Source: Plecoglossus altivelis
Lineage: Eukaryota > Chordata > Actinopteri > Osmeriformes > Plecoglossidae
Assembly: GCA_036571765.1 (NCBI GenBank)
Contig: BROE01000001.1
Span: forward strand, 7,002,818-7,066,817
DNA length: 64,000 bases
Direction of reading: 5' to 3'
Shown: one piece after another, positions 1 to 22,400 of the stretch
Layout: every line of letters starts with the position of its first letter
Numbering within the stretch: position 1 is the stretch's first letter
Translations under genes and position numbers: made by a program
Notes under the pieces: model-generated
What the model was told of the DNA's origin: nothing
Seen by the model: the letters and a program-made list of their open reading frames with translations, nothing else
Database searches by the model: none

Positions 1-11026
<11,026 letters not shown>

Positions 11027-11313
11027 GGTGGCGATTTACTAGAGGACAATTATTTTAATAATCACTTTAAATCAACCATGGCATTTTTATTATAATCTTA
11101 TACAAGATTTACTATTGCTTCTTCAATTAAAATGGCAGAAAGCCCTCAGGATGCCACATAGATGGATAGGAAGATTTGAGACTGGTTTGGACAATCGTGT
11201 TCCGTTGGTAACACTAATGCCCACAGTTATCATAGTGGTTCTTTCATCAGTGTTGTACACTGATTGTTACCAGTATACATTAGTTCTTTATGCAGAATCA
11301 AACTATATCTCAC

Positions 11314-11354
11314 CTGGTCTTCCCCTTCCAGATGAATTATACTCTTAGCTGCCA
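11314..11354 (-). other. Gene A untranslated exon 2
   Basis: A 41-nt segment with a pyrimidine-rich cag acceptor on its upstream side and a CCAG|GTGAG donor. It lies between exon 1 and the ATG exon, whose own acceptor leaves about 12 nt of leader (11027-11038) before the ATG. The same 41-nt exon exists in genes B, C and D. A non-coding exon between the promoter and the ATG exon is usual for vertebrate sarcomeric MYH genes. The intron to exon 1 (11355-11747) shows nothing else recognisable. Confidence 0.75.
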
Positions 11355-11747
11355 CTGGAAGAAAAGTGAGTTTTTAGTACACAAGTTCAATAACGTAATA
11401 TAAAAAGAGACATGAGAATCTTAATTATAAAGTTGTTGCAATCGTGAACAGAATAAACACATTATTGTGGATATTTTTTAATGAAAGACCAATTTGTATT
11501 TTCCATCCCATGTGTAGGAGCATAGATTTGGGTTGCTCTTGAGTCTTATTTGGGTCTCAAATAAAACTTGCTGTACAAAACCATTGTACAACTAATGTTT
11601 TCAAAACTAACTAAGTATCCCATGAATACCATGGATGTAAAGCCAACACTTTACATTCACTAAGACTGTAAGTACAACATTTAGCAATGAGTTGAAAATG
11701 ATAGAACACATTATGTGAATGAGGTTTGCAAAGAAAAAGTATCTTAC

Positions 11748-11880
11748 CACAGAGGTTGAAGCTATCTGTCCATGGATGCTTCTCTGTGGCGCTCCTTATA
11801 TCTGGTGGAGAGTGCCTAGCAAGCAGAAGCTAATTCTGGATCACTCTCCTCAAGGAAGACCAAAATTTAGAATTTGACTG
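11748..11880 (-). promoter_or_regulatory. Gene A core promoter and untranslated exon 1
   Basis: On the minus strand a GATATAAG TATA-like box lies at about 11795-11802. A short exon 1 follows, ending at a GTG|GTAAG donor (last exon base 11748). Transcription should start about 25-30 nt past the box, near 11770. The next 60-80 nt upstream are strongly conserved in all four genes (agcttctgc and ccttgaggaga motifs on the minus strand). I see no perfect MEF2 or CArG site, only A/T-rich near matches around the TATA box. Confidence 0.75.
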
Positions 11881-12956
11881 GACCCCATCTGCCCTTCCCT
11901 CTGTCCTCTACCCCCTATCCATTCTCCCCTCCTCCCTCTCTTTGCTTCTCAATGTCTTTGATGAGCAATATTTTAATAAATTTCCTACAATACATTTACT
12001 ATATTCAATGCATTACAATTTAGTCTATTAAATAACTTTATGTACTTTATGTAAGTTTGATATGTTTTTCTGTATTTGTCAAATAAAAGTTATCATTAGA
12101 AAACGGTAGCAAGAAAACTTTCATGAAATATTTTGTAAAGCATTAGAACACCTTATTGCATTTCAAAAGTACTTTGAAATATAATTAGAGTGCAGCTTGC
12201 TGTAACAGTTTGGAACTGATATATTGAGAGATGGCTCCAGCTCAATTTTAGAATCCAAAATGAAAAATAACAAGTCATTATTCATTACCAAGTGTTATTG
12301 CTGCATGGATATGATTAATATGATTTTTGTTGTATTATTATTTTAGATTTAGTGTATATCCACATGATTTGGAATGACTTTGAGAGGAAACATTTATAAA
12401 CCTTTGACAATACCAACATGTCAATTGCATGAATAAGTAAAATAACAGTGTCTGACACCAACCATTTAGGAAGCTGTCTTTTGATGTGCCAGAAGCTAAA
12501 ATAGGTTAAGCTTTATATGAAAATGCCAGTCATAAAACAGCCTTCATTCAAAGGGTGAACTTCAAATATTTTTCATTACTTTTTAACCTTTTAAAAAGGT
12601 TGTAAAAACAGTTATTCTTACAAAATACGTTTAGCATCTTAAACTAAATGACTACATTTAAAGCAGATATCCAAAGATATCCATGCTAAATCACCACACA
12701 TTTTTAAGATGACAGTTCATTTGCCATACCAATGTGTTTCAGACCCTTCACATGCTTTTTTCCAAGAATAAATTTGACTTTCCATAATGGTCATGCAAGA
12801 TTCAAGTTAACTTTCTAACTAACTGTGTCCTCTCCAGATAGTTTATTGCATACTCTATTATATGTATTCATGAGACAAGTTTGAAATGCAAGACATATTT
12901 GCCATCACAACATATTATGTATGTTTTTATGTACAACTTGAGTGCTAAAGTTCTTC

Positions 12957-13340
12957 GACTTGAACTTGAACATCTACGGTATGTTGACTTTAACACCAGC
13001 TGCTACTTAGAAGTAATATGTTAGATGTAAGATGTCATCATTAAATTCTGTTCTATTTTAATGACCGCCACTTGACATGCTTCCAATAATACTGTTAAAC
13101 CATAAACCCATCCTGTAAAGATTAGCTCTGTGAAAACACACTATATGTAATCAACATATATTGTAACTGTTGTGAGCTTATGCAGAAGTTACTGCAATCA
13201 TTTTTGACCAACTGCTGTTTTTCATCATAAATTAAGATTTACTATCAAGGATGGTACATGGTAACTTGATTCAAGCTAAAAGGAAAATGCCCTTTGAGAT
13301 AAAATCTAATTTGGGATGTGGTGTCACATTCCTTTGCAGT
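12957..13340. promoter_or_regulatory. Proximal conserved block upstream of gene A (candidate)
   Basis: Plus-strand stretches such as agatttactatcaaggat, aacttgattcaagc and aatgccctttgag recur upstream of gene B at about 30468-30562, with a weaker match at about 48608-48668 upstream of C. A second segment (acatctac, then gctacttagaa, then cgccacttgaca) recurs at about 30180-30300 and 48118-48215. They lie about 1.2-1.6 kb before the start site. Shared ancestry of the spacers is clear; regulatory function is inference. Confidence 0.5.
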
Positions 13341-13962
13341 ACTCTAATAAATAACACCACCTTGGCTTAACTTTGAATGGACTTATAAGGCATTGCTTCA
13401 TTCACTTTATGACAGTATCAGTAACAAACATGGAATGGAGTCAGCAATATGTATGGAGATGACATGTATGGAGGTACTAATGTTGTCAATCATTGGTAAA
13501 TTATTAGTTTATTGGAAACTGTGATTAACAATGTTCATCAGGAAATGAAACAAGGTTGCAAAGTAGCAGAATCAATGCACATTGCTGTATATGACTGTTT
13601 CTACATGCTTATTCTCATTTGAGATCGAGTATCTTCAGCACCTCTTGACAAAATGTATATTTTCTGTAACAGTAACTGTAAAGAGTGTGACCGTGTGTAA
13701 GATTATATCATTATTATGTATTGCTTTTTTCCATTGATGTTGCATATGTGACACTTGACAATGTTGACCATGTTGTAGTTAGCAATAACTAATTTCTGAG
13801 AATCAGCTATTGTTTACTAATGGTAGTTCTGTTATAGAAAATATAGACCTTTTTAGTCCAGCAAATTTGTGTGTTATTTCACACAATGACACTGTATTAT
13901 TGTTACTATTGAAGCCTTTTATTTTAAGAAGACTTTCCCCCATGTTTAATTCTCTCAACAGT

Positions 13963-14032
13963 TGTTTGTGTGTGCGTTTGTGTGTTCAACAGTGTGTGTG
14001 TGTGTGCGCGCGCACACACGTGCACGCACACA

Positions 14033-14063
<31 letters not shown>

Positions 14064-14064
14064 A
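13963..14064. repeat. TG/CA compound microsatellite
   Basis: An alternating (TG)n run passes through CGCGCG into a (CA)n run, so the two arms are roughly complementary and could fold back. It abuts the distal conserved block upstream of gene A. Confidence 0.9.
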
Positions 14065-14069
14065 TGCAG

Positions 14070-14260
14070 TCTATCAGGGGGATCCTTCACAGCAAGCAGG
14101 GTTAAGAGGTTTATTAAGTTTATGTGTTCTCCAATTTCTCTCTGGCCGCCTCCACAGTATTCATATAACTGAATTGGATAGGAGTCAAGTGGGGTGGCTC
14201 TTCTAGACATGGGTCAAAAGCCTGTCTGGTCTATTTCCCTTGGAGGAGTTCTTGAGAAAT
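14070..14260. promoter_or_regulatory. Distal conserved block upstream of gene A (candidate)
   Basis: Plus-strand segments gggggatccttc, ctccaatttctctctgg, cctccaca, ttcata and ggagtcaagtgg recur in the same order at 31083-31295 (upstream of B), and in part at about 49810-49960 (upstream of C). It contains a CAAGTG E-box. The distance to the predicted start site is about 2.3-2.5 kb. A role as a muscle enhancer is inference. Confidence 0.5.
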
Positions 14261-14569
14261 ATTACTCTCCTGATGTCCTTGTTTAGTGGAACAGCTCAGT
14301 CAGTTTCCAAGTCCTCTCTGTGGTTTGTGCAATTAATAATCCATCTTTTGTAATAGTACAAAATAAATAATAACAACAAAAATAATAATAATACTAACAA
14401 AATGCATTAATTTACCAAATGTTTTTCCTGAAGTATCCAAATTAAGTTGGAAAGCTTGTAAGTGCCTGAGTGATCTTTCATGCCGTAAGTGTATAGATAG
14501 TGTCGGCAACTACTTGTGTATCAAATTAATTTAGCTCTAGCTTTGTTGGATAAAAGAGTCCTCTATTAG

Positions 14570-15680
14570 CCAGATCCTCTTTGTCTCTTCCTTTTGGGAC
14601 TGAACCTACTCATCACCTCGCTCCCTGCAAATGGCATCCCCATGACTGTGCTGGACTGAGATCTCAGAAGTGGAGACTGCCATCTCATGTCTTCAGTCCT
14701 TTGCCTTTGCTCCTTTCCATCCTCTGGCCTTTCCAATGCCAGGATCCAACTAGACCTTGTCTTTGCTGGGAGCTGCATAACACCTTATCTCGTGGTGACC
14801 TCCCTTGTATGGCACACCACTTTTTTGTATCATTCACACTCTCCCTTGCTCCACATTTAACACCACAAAGGATACGCCCACTGTCACCAAAAGACAGTTC
14901 CTTCACACTCTCTTTCAAATTTCCTTTTCCTCATCATTCTTTTTCCTGTCTCACCTTCTCAACCATTTCTGCACAATCCACTTGCTGCTCTTTGCCACTA
15001 CCAATCTCTTGATGTTCTCTGTCATTTTGTCTCCAAACCAGCCTGACAACCACCCTCCTCCATATAGCTGACAGGAGTTCCTCTGCTCAAACAGGACTGC
15101 GCTACGGGTTGTGGAGAGAAAGTGGAGGAAGTCAGAATCCCCTGACAACCTGGCCACATACTGTCCTCCGCTGATTTATGGCCTCAACCACATTGACAAA
15201 GTCTATGTTCTACAAGATTAAGACCTTCATCCTCCACATATCCTGAATTGAGGGCCAACATCCCACCACTCTTAATCCAGTAAGATGCTTCCTTAACCTA
15301 TAGTCTTCCCTCAGAATGTCCCTCCGAACTCACCCCTTTACTGAAAAAGTAGAACATAGACCTATTCAACGTCAACACCTTTTGGCTGGCGTTCCTCGTG
15401 GCATTCCTTTCCAAAATTCTGAAACATTCAATCTGCTGTTCCCATTTCTTTCAAGGAAATTAAGAATCATCCAGCCCCTCATTCAGGCCATAGTACACAG
15501 AAAAATGATTCCCTCCTCGCTGTCCAACGAGCATGTGCTGTGCATCCTCTAAAGATGTTCAGAATGCAGCTGCCTCCCTAGTATTCAAGCTCTTACAGTA
15601 CTTATAACAAGTTTCCTGGTGAGATCACAGACGCTTTCCTTTCCAACATTGAGTAATTTTGGACCTCTGCTCACACAAAG
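14570..15680 (+). mobile_element. Decayed L2-like non-LTR retrotransposon fragment
   Basis: Near 15100-15190 the plus strand translates as ERKWRKSESPDNLATY, which resembles the linker between endonuclease and reverse transcriptase in fish L2/Maui-type LINEs. Near 15550-15590 it translates as VQNAAASLVFK, resembling the conserved VQNAAARLVF motif after the reverse transcriptase core. Stops and frameshifts lie between them and the catalytic core seems largely deleted. The outer limits are approximate. No activity is expected. Confidence 0.6.
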
Positions 15681-16080
15681 AAGGGATTTTGCAATGCCAT
15701 CATGTGGTGCTTTTTTCCCATAATGCAGAACAATTTGGATTTTATTGTTGTTATCTTGTTTTTTCCATTTTGTCTGTCAGAGGTTACTATGCATTGTGGT
15801 TTGTAAAAACAAAACAAACCAAACCTTGCCTCTGACCAACAAAATACTGTACATCCTGTGCATACTAAACATTTCTGATGCTGGGCCTTCTGCTGGACTT
15901 GGACATGTCATATAAATCATGTAAACCATGTCGTTGGATTTGTTGGTGAAACACTTTGGTGAAAAAGTGTTAGCAGTATTCTTAAAATGTATGGACTACA
16001 AAAATGTGCTTATTACGACAAGTTACAATAATGGGAAAAATGGAGCATCAATATTGTCTACATGTTAAGATATTTCACAA

Positions 16081-16270
16081 GTGAGCCCTGGTGGCTGACG
16101 GGTGAAATGTGCGTACCATATGGGCTTCGTATTTACTTAAGGTGGTTGTGTCAAAACCAGCTTGGTCAAATTATTGCATGTAGAGCCCTCTTTCACTCTC
16201 TTCCTTATATTTCACTGTATCTATTCCAATAGAGCAGAACTTCTCTAAAATTATACAAATAAAACTTTCA
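16081..16270 (+). mobile_element. Old tRNA-derived SINE remnant
   Basis: The head (gccctggtggctgacgggt, then gtgcgtaccatatggg) resembles the tRNA-like region of common fish SINEs. The body (tgcatgt followed by a CT-rich run) and an AATAAA-bearing tail fit the same class. It is too diverged to be a functional tRNA gene. Confidence 0.5.
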
Positions 16271-16406
16271 TTCTACATTGTAGTGTCATTATTTCTACAA
16301 GTAATTCTTAACATTGTGTTTGACCTTATATATTGTATGTGATATTGAGTTTTTCAAGAAATGCTTGAGTAAAAATGCAGTCATGGGATATTGTGTGCAC
16401 AAATTA

Positions 16407-16412
16407 TTTATT
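16407..16412 (-). terminator. Candidate polyadenylation signal of gene B
   Basis: AATAAA on the minus strand about 60 nt past the gene B stop codon. A short 3' UTR of this order is normal for fast MYH genes. An ATAAAA variant lies closer to the stop (near 16445). Confidence 0.55.
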
Positions 16413-16469
16413 TTTTTAACACTTAAAATATCAGCAATTCATATTTTATGAAGTCAGATCTATTCCAGT

Positions 16470-19400
16470 CTATTCCGCTTCTTTTGCCTGAGAAAAAGAG
16501 AAAAGGAGGAGTTAATAATCTTATTTTCACTCATAATGTGCATGTGATGATACGATTTGACAAAACAACCTTGAAAAACTTGCACTATCAATTAATGTTG
16601 CTTGATTGCTTTAAAGTGATGTTTATGAGGTCCCATGAGATGTATTCATGACAGGTATGAAATCAACAGGTATTTACCTTTCCAGCGTCACGACTCTTGC
16701 TTCTGAGCTTGTTGACTTGAGACTCAGCAATGTCAGCACGCTCCTCAGCCTCCTCCAGCTCATGCTGAACCTTCCTGAACTTAGACATGTGTGAGTTGGC
16801 CTGCTCCTCCTGGAAGACAGTTAGAGGGAAACATCAATACCAAAACATTCTGCAATAGAAGGCTTACCATCAAATACAACTGAAATGTTCAATGTAAATC
16901 AAACATGTCTTTATTTGAATTCAATGAATGACTTACCGCCTCCTCAGCCTGTCTCTTGTAAGCCTTCACTTTAAGCTGCAGCTTATCCACCAGGTCCTGA
17001 AGTCTGGTGACATTCTTTTTATCCTCCTCAGTCTGAATTTAAAAAGTAATTAGTTGATGATGTATACACAATTTCTGATGATGTTATGAAGAGTGTAAAG
17101 AGGGTGTTGTTACCTGGTATGTCAGCTCCTTGACTCTGCGCTCGTACTTGCGGACTCCCTTGACTGCATCTACACCTCTCCTCTGTTCAGCATCAACCTC
17201 AGTCTCCAGCTCACGCACCTGCATGGAGAACAGGAACTCATGGTGAACCTGTCACTCGTATGCTAAGAGTTCCTTATTAACAGCATCAGGGTCTACTGGA
17301 AAAAAAGGCAAACTTACTCTGGATTCCAGTTTCTGGAGCTGCTTCTTGCCACCCTTCATGGCTAGGTTCTCTGCCTCATCCAGACGGTGCTGCAGGTCCT
17401 TGACTGTCACTTCAAGATTCTTCTTCATCCTCTCAAGGTGAGAGCTGGTGTCCTGCTCCTTCTTCAGCTCTTCTGCCATCATGGCCGCCTGTAACAACAC
17501 AATATCACTTGGGTTAACTGAAGAACAAAATGTACATTTAGGATACTACAAAAGGTGACATGACAGAAAATAATCTCACAGTACAGCAGAATATCATCAG
17601 ACCTTGTACTAGTGGTATGATCCGTCAAAGTGCTATGAAGCCTTCTGAGAACTGAACAGCGTATAAAGCGAAACCATAAAACAAGTTTCTGGACTCTACT
17701 AAGATGATTCAGAAGGGGTCAAGAATAGAATTGTGGGCACAATTCTTTGAAACAGTAAGTACATCATGGCCACAAAGCAGAATGTATACTACCATAGGGG
17801 TAGAGTACTGTTTGATGATATGGTGGTTACATATTGCTTTGACCTGGCCTTGATAAAGGTGTAAGAAAAGAAGTGACTGATAGTGACTGTACTGTGATAC
17901 TTAATTAGCCAGACTGACATCAGTGATGGCCTTCTTGGCCTTCTCCTCAGCATTTCTGGCCTCCTGGACAATGTCATCAACCTCTCCCTGCACCTGAACC
18001 AGATCAGCCTCAATCTTCTTCTTGGTGTTCAACAGACTGGTGTTCTAGAAGAGAGTACACATGGATATAGCAAAAACTAAGCTTTTTGTCCGAATGTTAT
18101 TTAATTTCTGGGTTTATATGTGCATTTTGTACACACCTGTGAATGCAGCAGTCCCACTCTCTCACTGGCGTCCACCAGCTCCTGCTCAGCCACTTTGCGG
18201 CCTCTCTCTGTTTGCTCCAGACCCGCTCACCCCCCCCCCCCCCCCCCCACCCCCCCCCCCCCCCCCCCCCCTCCCCCCCGCCGCCCGCACATCGGTTAAC
18301 GCCCCCAAGGCTAACAATCTCAGCCACCATCAGACCGTTTCTGCGTTCCACCATGGCAGCCTGTTCCTTCATGTCTTCTGCGGCACGAACGGCATCATCC
18401 AAATGCAACTGGGCATCCTAGAATAACCACAAGGTGCCAAGAGGGATGAGAATGACATACTTGCTCTGCTTTGCCAGCTAATTTCTGCTTCTTCAGTAGC
18501 GCAGATTTTATCGCTTCTCTGTATTTATTTAATGGTAATTGTATATTTTAATGAAGGTAATTGTAAAGTACATGTATCAAATCAATAGTTTTTTCTGCAA
18601 AGCCAAAATTGATATTGCTCTTGTTTGTATGTACAAGTAGTGTATATATTATACCTTGAGCTGCGCCTGCACATTCCTCAGCTGCTTCTGGGACTCAGCA
18701 GCTTGGCGGTTAGCATGGCTCAGCTGGATCTCCATCTCATTCAGGTCGCCCTCCATCTTCTTCTTGACTCTAAGGGCATCATTCCTGCTGCGGACCTCAG
18801 AATCCAGGGTGCTCTGCATAGAGTCCATCACTCTCTGGCTGTTCCTCTTGATCTGCTCCATCTCCTCATCCTTCTCGGCCAGCTTTCTGTCCACCTCACC
18901 CTTGACCTGGTTCAGCTCCAGTTGCACACGAAGAATCTTGGACTCCTCATGCTCCAGGGTTCCCTGAATTAATGAGAGTTTTTGCACATGTAATTCTATG
19001 TTATAGTAATCCTAAAAGTCCTTATTATATTCAATTGTGGAGAGTTTGTACCTCAGCCTCCTCCAGAGCCGTCTGGATCTCAGACTTCTCAGTCTCCACT
19101 GTCTTCTTGGCCTTCTCCAACTCATGGATGCTCTTGCCAGTCTCTCCAATCTGCTCGGTCAGGTCAGAGATCTCCTCTGTGATTTGAAACACAAGAATTT
19201 TAAGTACCATTCCTGATTTATCAAACCAAAATGAGTTGAAAAGAGGAAATTGCTGCTACTGACATACAAATCCAAAGGATAATATGAAACAGTATCCGTT
19301 TTCCTTTCCGTTACAAAAACACCAGAGACTACATTCATCTCACGTTGCAAGTTCTTGTTCTCTCTCTTCAGAGTCTCCAGCTGGTCAAGAGCCTCCTCAT

Positions 19401-22400
19401 AGGAGTTCTTCATCTTGAAGAGCTCTGTGCTGAGAGAACGAGCCTCCTTCTGAGCTCCCTCAAGCTCAGCCTGGCCCTCCTCAAACTTCTGCTTCCACTC
19501 TGCAAGAACCTAAGAGGAAGCACACACCAAACAGCCTTTACCAGTAGAATTACAAATGACTATGCAATGGATAAAACAGGGTAAGTTGTAAGACTGTTTT
19601 GAGCAACCTTGTGCATTTCAGATCTTTTTCCCAATTTTCACCTTGTCAAAGTTCCTCTGCTTCTTATCCAGGTTGGCAGCCAGGGCATTGGCTCTCTCAA
19701 CATCAATCATGAGATCCTCCACCTCTCCCTGCAGCCTCTGCTTGGTCTTCTCCAGCGAGGCACACTTGGAGTTGGTGGCCTCAATGGTCTCCTCAGCTTC
19801 CTGGAGACGCTGAGCCAGCTTCTTCCTGTTAGGTACAAGCGTAGTATTGTAAAGATGTTGAGTCTTGTTGTCAGGCTCGTGCTATTTTACAATACTGCAA
19901 GCCTACTCAAATACAATAATGTTGTGGCTGAGTCGTGAATCAGTCACACTTTAATTGACTTTAAAGTTCGTTGACTTACTTGGCCTCCTCCAGCTCCTCT
20001 GTCCTCTGGATGGCATCAGTCTCATACTTGGTTCTCCACTGAGCCACCTCAGAGTTAGCCTTTGACATGCCACGCTGCAGCTCTGCCTTGGCCTCCTGCT
20101 CTTCCTCAAACTGCTCCCTCAGAAGGTCACAGTCATGGCGGGCAGACTGAACACCATGGGCCAGGGCATTCTTAGCCTAAGATGAAGAGAAAAGAGTGAG
20201 CTCTCCTCTCACTCTACACTGGTAATGATAATTACACATGACAAGTACATACATTTGGATCAGTAGGTAGCTCAATTGATACAGGTACACATGTACTTGA
20301 CTAGACCAGAAATAATATGCACATTTAGTGAGAAATAGGCAATCATATTTCATTGTTAAACTGCTTTGTGTCTTTGATAGATGGTTTGTCAATACAAACC
20401 GCTTTTTCAATTTGTAATGTACCTTGACTTCCTCCTCAACAAGTCTCTTGAGCTCCTCAATTTGCTGGGTGTAGGCCTGCTTGCCTCTGGTCAACTGGGA
20501 CACCAGGGCTTCCTTCTCCTCCAGCTGGCGACCAAACTCACCTGTGGAGAATTTAGTAGGTTTTGTCAGGTCAAGCCACAGTCAAACAAGTGTTCTCCAT
20601 AATATACTTGGTTTATAATATTTTTATCCAGAATAACATGCATATGAAAGTCTTTTTTCTAACTATTGATAAAGGAATTGTTCTAGATTCACTGAATTTA
20701 CCATTCTCAGTGAGGAGTCTGGCTTTCTGTCCACCGATATCATTGATCTGGCGAACATTCTCATCATTCTTGGTCTTGATCTCACTGAGCTGGTCCTCAA
20801 GGGTACGACACATCTTCTCCAGATTGCCCTGTGAAAAAAACACCATGAGATATCCTACAGTACTTACATTTGTCAAAAGTAGCAAATTAAATAAAAGTGA
20901 ACATAATTAGTTTTCATATATATCTAAGATCCAGTCCTTCATCCTCTGCCTACTGGGTCGGTCAGCTTTAAAGTTTTACAGTTTATTTATATCACCAACC
21001 TTAGCCTTGGCAACCGCCTCCATGTTGGAGGAGAGGTCATCAATCTCCATTTTGTATTCACTCTTCTCTTTCTCCAGCTTCTGCTTGACGCGCTGCAGGT
21101 TGTCAATCTGCTCTCCCAGCTCTGCCACACTGTCAGCCTGCTTCTTCCTCAGGGCTGAGGCTGTGGCCTCATGCTGCAGGGTGGACTCCTCCAGGTCACG
21201 TCTCAGCTTCTGGAACTCAGCCTCTCGCTTCTTGTTCATCTCAATCTGAGCAGCTGTGGCGCCTCCAGCCTCCTCCAGCCTCTCACTGATCTCCTCCAGT
21301 TCCCTGGACAGATCGGCCCTCTGCTTCTCCACCTTGGCCCTGGCAGCACGCTCGGCCTCAATCTCCTCTTCCAGCTCCTCAATACGAGCCTACAGTATAC
21401 AAAAACATGATTGGGTTAAGGTTTCACATTTCTGGCCCACATATGAGAGGGGAAGTACTAAATAAACAAGATACATTTGAACCACAATTAAGTCCAATAT
21501 CATCTAGCCCAAACCAGGAAATATTTCCTGTCTGGGGTCTAGTAACTACAAGCATACCTGGAGCTCCTTGATCTTCTTCTGCAGCTGGGCACCCATAGAC
21601 TGCTCATCCTCAATCTTGCTGAGGAGCTGGCTGGTCTCAAAGTCCTTCCTATGGAGCACAAAGGAATCCAAGGTTTTTTGTCTTGCATCTTGATGGGAGA
21701 ATACAAACTAGTGTGTTTAAATCAATGTAGAAATGTATTGATTTCCACGCTTCTTAATAGCTAAATTACTTCTTGATCTTCTCCTCAGACTGCTGCTTGT
21801 CGTTCTCCAGGTCCATGATGGACTCCTGGGCCAGTTTCAGGTCTCCCTCCAGCTTTCTCTTAGCTCTCTCAAGGTCCATCCGGAGCTTCTTCTCTTGCTC
21901 CAGAGAACCTTCAAGCTGGAGGACAACAACGTTAATACTTAAGTTTAATAAATGTGTTGAAAGTAAACACAGTAATTCAAACAACCATATTCTCACCATC
22001 AAAAAGAGGTCACAGTAAGTATAAAAACTTTAAAAACTCAGACTTCACCCACATCATCGACTTGCTGTTCCAGCTTGGTCTTGGCCTTGGTCAGAGTGTT
22101 AACCTTGTCCTCCTCTGCCTGCAGGTCATCCAGTGTTTGCTGGTGGGCCTCTTGCAGGGCTTTCTTCTCCTTGGTCAGCTTGGCAACACTCTCATCTTGA
22201 GATGCCATCTCCTCAGTCAGATTTTTAACCTGGACAAGACAGCAATAATCCGATGGTCAATTCAGACCTTCAGAAGAGTACAGGTAGTCAACATTTCTTG
22301 TATTATTATCGATGAGATGTTGATACCTTGTTCTCAGTGGCATGCTTCTCCTTCTCCACTTTGGCCAGGGTAAGCTCCAGATCATCAATGTCCTTCTTCA

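Larger units (their letters stand above)
11881..16406. other. Spacer between gene A promoter and gene B 3' end
   Basis: About 4.5 kb with no myosin exon. In order: AT-rich DNA without recognisable features (11881-12956), two segments homologous to the spacers upstream of B and C (12957-13340 and 14070-14260), a TG/CA microsatellite (13963-14064), a decayed LINE (14570-15680), featureless sequence (15681-16080) and a SINE remnant (16081-16270). Small ORFs here are not supported by any recognisable protein outside the LINE. Confidence 0.7.

Noticed and set aside
16081..16150. tRNA-like sequence.
   Set aside because: It belongs to an old SINE; the cloverleaf and anticodon arm are not maintained.
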